A stretch of DNA of 64,000 nt from Blasia pusilla (taxonomy: Eukaryota > Marchantiophyta > Marchantiopsida > Blasiales). A program made the translations under genes and the position numbers. The DNA is taken from positions 41,354,001 to 41,418,000 of the forward strand of contig CM114272.1 of NCBI GenBank assembly GCA_050084515.1. The letters run 5' to 3'. The notes beneath the pieces are model-generated. The model was not told the DNA's origin. It made no database searches and saw nothing but the letters and a program-made list of their open reading frames with translations. Below, in pieces: positions 60,068 through 64,000 of this stretch. The stretch's first letter is position 1, and each line of letters begins with the position of its first letter.

Positions 60068-62488
60068 GCAGAAGACGTTGGCACTTTGAAGATGTGCTCG
60101 TTACTCTTATTTGAGGTGGTGGAGCAAAACAAAAGGCTACCTCCGGAAATTTATGGGTTCATGGCGGACAATGCACAACCTGGGTGGATTGCTATCAGGG
60201 AAGTGTTTTGGGGTGGAGAGGTTCAACCGGAGAGGGAAAGGTCGGATGCTTTCCATTGGCAACAGTCTTTGACCCGGTACACCAAATCTTGCATGAAGGA
60301 GAATAAGAGGACAGAGCATGTCACTCTACTCCAACGTTGCAAGGACAACAAAACCTTGAAATAGGCCATGAAATGCCAAGAAGAACTTCATGGGTGGTGG
60401 AGGAAGCATGCGATTGAGGGGAAGTACAAATATTTGTGCTCTTGGTTGAGTTGGTGGACTGTACGTATGAGACAATGGGAAAACTTCATGCAGTAGGTGA
60501 GTTCACTATTTCGTCTTGTCAAGCTCACGTTGAGAATTGTTTGAAAAGTTGCAGCTCAAGTTGAGAAGCGTGGGAACTATAGGGATTTCAAACGGAAGAA
60601 ACCAAGCAATTTGTCGGATGGGACGGGTTGCCCGAGTGTGCAACCCCTCGGAAACGGACGGGTTGCCTGAGTGTGCAACCAGTCGGAAACCGACGGGTTG
60701 CATCCAGAATTTTAGTGCAACCCGTATACAAGTATGCAAGTCGCATGTATACAAGGCCTACAAATAGTTCGACCCGGATGGGTTTCGGATGACTTGCACT
60801 TGGATCTTCCAGCCCGGAGTGGCCAAAGGTTCTTGCAACCCGTCGGAATCTAACGGGTTGCAGTAGGTGTTTCCTGGGTGTTGCAAAACGTCGAGACCCA
60901 ACGGGTCACAGAGTCATTCATGGGATGCCTCGGCCTTGCAACCCGTCTGGTTCCGACAGGTAGCTTATTTCTTTGACTTCTGAGCTATTTTCGTTCCCTT
61001 CTAACATATCGTCGTTGCAGGGATTGAACATTCATGAAAATGCCCTCTGCCCCAACACAAGTGGAGCAAAAAGTGTTCATTCCTCTTGCAGGTTGTCACA
61101 AGCATGCTAATGAATTTCACTTGTGGAGGCATGCCAACAAGACCAGGCAAGAGCAATGCTACAATCTGCAGCATCCCATATCTTCCTCACAAAAGGCATA
61201 AAAGAAGGAAGGGGGCCTTCGATCTACGAGCTTTATGTCAGGGCGGCTGTGAGATCTGGTAATGAAAAACTCTATGTGGAAGCCTTCAACCGATACGTAG
61301 CAGGAACTCCCCTCGAGCAAGACGTACACATTGGTGGGGATATTCGTGGGCGCGTTTCAAGACGTCCCATAAGACCAGATAAGTATCTTGACTTCAGGCA
61401 GGTGAAGGGGCAGCATGGAGGAACGAATCCGGTGATTGATTTGGATGAGGAAATTACGCCGCCCAGGTATTCGGGGATCCCGGGCCACTCCCAAATCCAT
61501 GATGGGGTAACTTCTCCAAAATCAGTGAATGTTTTATTTCAAAAGCCCTCCGTTCCTGGAAGTTCGCAACATCCGATCGGTGGGGTGGTTCAACAATATG
61601 GGATTCCGGTAATGGAGGTGGATTGCAACCTAAAACGGTGGCATATATCTCGGAGCAACCCAGGATGTGGACTCACTTGCAGGGCACGATCTGATTGTAC
61701 TAGGAGAGCCTGCGGTACTTTCCTAAATAAGAATTGTACAAGGACTGGACGACCACTGCCTGGGTTTTGGGGACTCAAAACCTTTGATCGTTTCACGAGG
61801 ACCGAGGATCAATTGAAGTACTTCTTCTACCAAAATGAATTTTGCGCTTTCCGGAAGTCTTGTCCGGCTGCCATTGGAGCTCCGGGGGAATACCCCCACA
61901 ATTTGGCCCATCTCCGCAGGTACGAACTGCACTCAAGACGAAGTGGACAATCTTACAAGTGCCGATTTCAGACTCGTAGACGGAGGAAGTTCGGAGCATG
62001 TTCACATTATAGAGACCTTTGCATTTCATATTCAACCCAAAATTGATGTCAACATGTACCCAAAGAAGGTGGATGATCTCAATCCACTATTTTTGTTTGA
62101 GTCTAGAAATGGGGTGAAGAGAAATAGAATGTGTAGGCCAACGGTGGAGAGAGCAACGCGAATTGCATCAGCCCGCGAGGCAAAAATGGAGATCATCGCC
62201 ACGAAAGATGTCTTGAGTGGCAATGGAATAGGAAGGATGTATTGGGTCAAGAACAACACTGTAAATTCAAGTGTCACAAGGGTGTATGTGGTGCACATCT
62301 GTTGCTTTCCCACATGTTCATGTGATGACTTTGTCCAAAGAGAGACAAGTGGCAAAAGGTATTTCCCTTGTAAGCACATGTACTATGTGTTGCTGGTAGT
62401 TTTAAGAGAGTCGGAGGTAGGAGTAGGAATCCACCAACCAATTATGTCCCTCAAAGAAGTGCGAAGTATTTTAAACAAACCACTTTGA
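60068..62488 (+). pseudogene. MULE-like transposase, C-terminal part with SWIM finger
   Basis: The frame reads AEDVGTLKMCSLLLFEVVEQ, NKRLPPEIYGFMADNAQPGW, ERERSDAFHWQQSLTRYTKS to a TAG at 60362, then ELHGWWRKHAIEGKYKYLCS and WWTVRMRQWENFMQ. After a repeat-rich interval (60500-61020), FHLWRHANKTRQEQCYNL and poorer frames follow. A clean frame from about 61940 to 62488 reads SSVTRVYVVHICCFPTCSCD, then DFVQRETSGKRYFPCKHMYY and VLLVVLRESE. CSC-x(n)-CKH is a SWIM zinc finger (C-x-C-x(n)-C-x-H), typical near the C-terminus of MULE transposases. Introns plus stops and frameshifts are likely. The N-terminal part is at 56441-57470. Confidence 0.7.
60623..60726 (+). repeat. 35-bp tandem repeat with internal GGTTGC/GCAACC pairing
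   Basis: Units start ACGGGTTGC at 60623, 60658 and 60693 (2.9 copies). Each carries both GGTTGC and TGCAACC, so each unit can fold. Related GCAACCCGTCGGAA and AACGGGTTGC words recur to about 60950 and once at about 62667 (GCAACCGGTCGGAC). They lie in the non-coding interval of the transposase gene, perhaps an intron. Confidence 0.8.
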
Positions 62489-62924
62489 GGATGCAAAATG
62501 AGGTTTTAGATTGTACTTTCATTTTTCAAGAACCTTCACTTTGAGCTTGAACTCTATTCAGCCCAGGGAAAATGATAGATTGTATCGAGACCTTGGATGG
62601 AAAAAGTGATTGGTTCCACACTTATGATTCCACTGATTTTTCAGTTTTCTAAATTTTGTGCTATTTGCAACCGGTCGGACTCAAATGGATTGCCAAAATA
62701 TGGAAGAGGAAAAAAAACGGTGGGACTGCTTAAGACCTGAGCAAAAAAGTGCAAAAAAATTCACACAAAAAGTTTCCTCTCTTCAACCCAACGGAAACTC
62801 TCTTTAAAAAAAAGTATCTATTTCAGTTGAAGGTAGTTTCCTCTCTCCTCTCTCCTCTCTTCCTCTCTCCTCTCTCCTCTCTCCTCTCTTCCTCTCCTCT
62901 TACCGCACCTCTCACTCTTCTAAT
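62489..62924. other. Spacer with CT-rich microsatellite
   Basis: From about 62833 to 62900 the sequence is (CTCTCCTCTCTTC)-type repeats, a CT microsatellite at the broken edge of the following LTR. 62489-62760 is the 3' flank of the transposase gene with nothing recognised. Confidence 0.6.
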
Positions 62925-63706
62925 TTACTCTTTAAGTAGTCTTTGTAAAATTCGTGGCTTTTCCTATTCTCATCTATATTTCTAACTGTTTAACCTCTTC
63001 AGTTCAGATTCTCCAACTCTTCACTTCCCTGGAATCGGTTGATGTCTCGTGCGCTTCCTTTTGAACCCCGACACCCTTTCATTTCTTCCTTTCGAAAGTG
63101 CTACAACGGTTGATCATTTACAGTCTTCGCAGTCTTCGCATTCCCATCTTCGTGAAGACTCTTATCCTTCTGCCGCCGCAAAGAGTCCTCCTCGCAACTT
63201 TTTTTCAATCCGCTTTCTTCAAAAAATTATTTCTCTTTCTATTCCTATTCTTCATACACATTTCCGCTTTGTGAATACTCTTTGATTTCCTCTTCTTCTT
63301 TCTCCCGCTTCTTGGATTTCTTATTCTTCGCTCTTTGGTCTTCGTTCTTTGTTGACAGTCTTCGCACGAAGACTCCTTTGGATCTTTTTCTACAAAGAAG
63401 AAGTCTTTTACAGTCTTCCCATATTGTGGTCTTCATTGAAAAGTACCTGCGCCTCTTACTCTTACTTCTTTCCAACTCTTTTCTTCCTCTTGCACACTTC
63501 TCACTCCTCCAAGACAGTCCTCAATTTCTTACTCTCTCTTGTCCTTTCATCAGAGCTCTTCCATTACATGTTTTCACACAATTTCTGTAAAGTATACGAC
63601 TTTACTTCTAGTCTTGAGTCTTTAGTCTTCACTTAATGAAGACTTCACTACAATTCTGTACAAAAAATGACTTCCTTATCAAAATTTCAAAAATATGGGC
63701 ACTACA
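62925..63706 (-). mobile_element. Gypsy family A LTR, truncated, minus strand
   Basis: On the minus strand it starts TGTAGTGCCCATATTTTTGA at 63706. It matches the family A LTR at 3271 in order: GAATTTTGAAATTTT-like, TGAAGTGAAGACTAAAAACTC-like, then CAGAAGGATAAGAGTC, then GTTAGAAATCTAGAT-like. It breaks off at about 62925 next to the CT microsatellite, so the LTR's 3' third is missing. Apparent open frames inside it are compositional artefacts. Confidence 0.8.
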
Positions 63707-63788
63707 ATGAGACTCTCCTTCGATTGGAAATGTATTTTGTACAGTTGTAGATTCTTTGGTACTAGATATTTGTAGATATGTACAGCGG

Positions 63789-63871
63789 GAATTGTAACAT
63801 ATTGCAGAGAATGGAAGCTAAGATTGCGAGAATTGTAACATATTGCAGAAAGTGGAAGTTAAAGATTGTGA
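63789..63871 (+). repeat. Two tandem copies of a 41/42-bp unit
   Basis: GAATTGTAACATATTGCAGA begins both units (63789 and 63830); both end GATTGYGA. 63707-64000 is otherwise unassigned. Confidence 0.8.
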
Positions 63872-64000
63872 AGCCATTTGATTGTCGGGGATTTTTTTTA
63901 ATCATCCCCAATTGGAACTTGAGTTCCAAATCTGATATATTCAATGAGCTTATTTACTATCATCTAATTACTATGCGATGGACTTGTTATGTGACATGCG

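Noticed and set aside
62749-63636. Several 60-100-codon Ser/Leu/Phe-rich frames
   Set aside because: They lie in the minus-strand family A LTR and the CT microsatellite; the composition explains them.

Overview
The window reads as a transposon-dense nuclear segment of a land plant. The evidence is plant-type Copia and Gypsy LTR retrotransposons primed by initiator tRNA-Met, a RepHel Helitron with introns, Arabidopsis-type TTTAGGG-like stretches, and one single-exon gene of a type expanded in non-seed plants. A bryophyte or another non-seed plant is my best guess, from remembered protein families only; no species call is made.

Layout. 1-11113 is a nest: the 3' part of a Gypsy element (family A) carries a Copia element (4454-10789) inside its 3' LTR, and that Copia element carries a solo LTR of a second Gypsy family (family C, 8416-9443). 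11114-20667 is the most host-like stretch. It contains the only convincing intact gene, 14491-16242, a 583-residue protein resembling F-box-associated or kelch-type beta-propeller proteins. From about 21.5 to 34.3 kb lies a decayed autonomous Helitron (Rep plus PIF1-like helicase), split by a solo LTR of Gypsy family B (23721-25019) and by a minus-strand Copia element (27075-32348). 34.4-39.1 kb is mostly unassigned sequence with a small TIR element that has a sister copy at 20.7 kb. 39110-41028 is the 5' LTR and gag of a family C element, followed by telomere-like repeats.

42.2-55.5 kb holds a minus-strand DUF7869-type transposase-like pseudogene cut in two by a full-length Gypsy element of family B (44244-54918). 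That element has LTRs of about 1.17 kb that are almost identical, a GCTCT target duplication, gag, protease, RT/RNase H and integrase, and an extra coiled-coil ORF downstream of pol. 55.9-62.5 kb holds a Copia fragment and a MULE-like SWIM-domain transposase pseudogene. The transposase contains a 213-bp-arm palindrome and is interrupted by a family C Gypsy fragment. The window ends in a minus-strand family A LTR.

Almost nothing except 14491-16242 looks functional. Retroelement ORFs carry stops and frameshifts, and several catalytic residues are visibly lost: RT Asp to Asn in three elements, Walker A Lys to Gln, HUH His to Tyr, integrase Glu to Lys. The observations most worth follow-up are the conserved 3' coiled-coil ORF of the Gypsy A and B elements with a TATA-like box upstream of it in B, the exact reconstruction of host or transposon reading frames across insertion sites, and the large palindrome inside the transposase gene. 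All coordinates and matches were read by eye; no alignment or database search was run.
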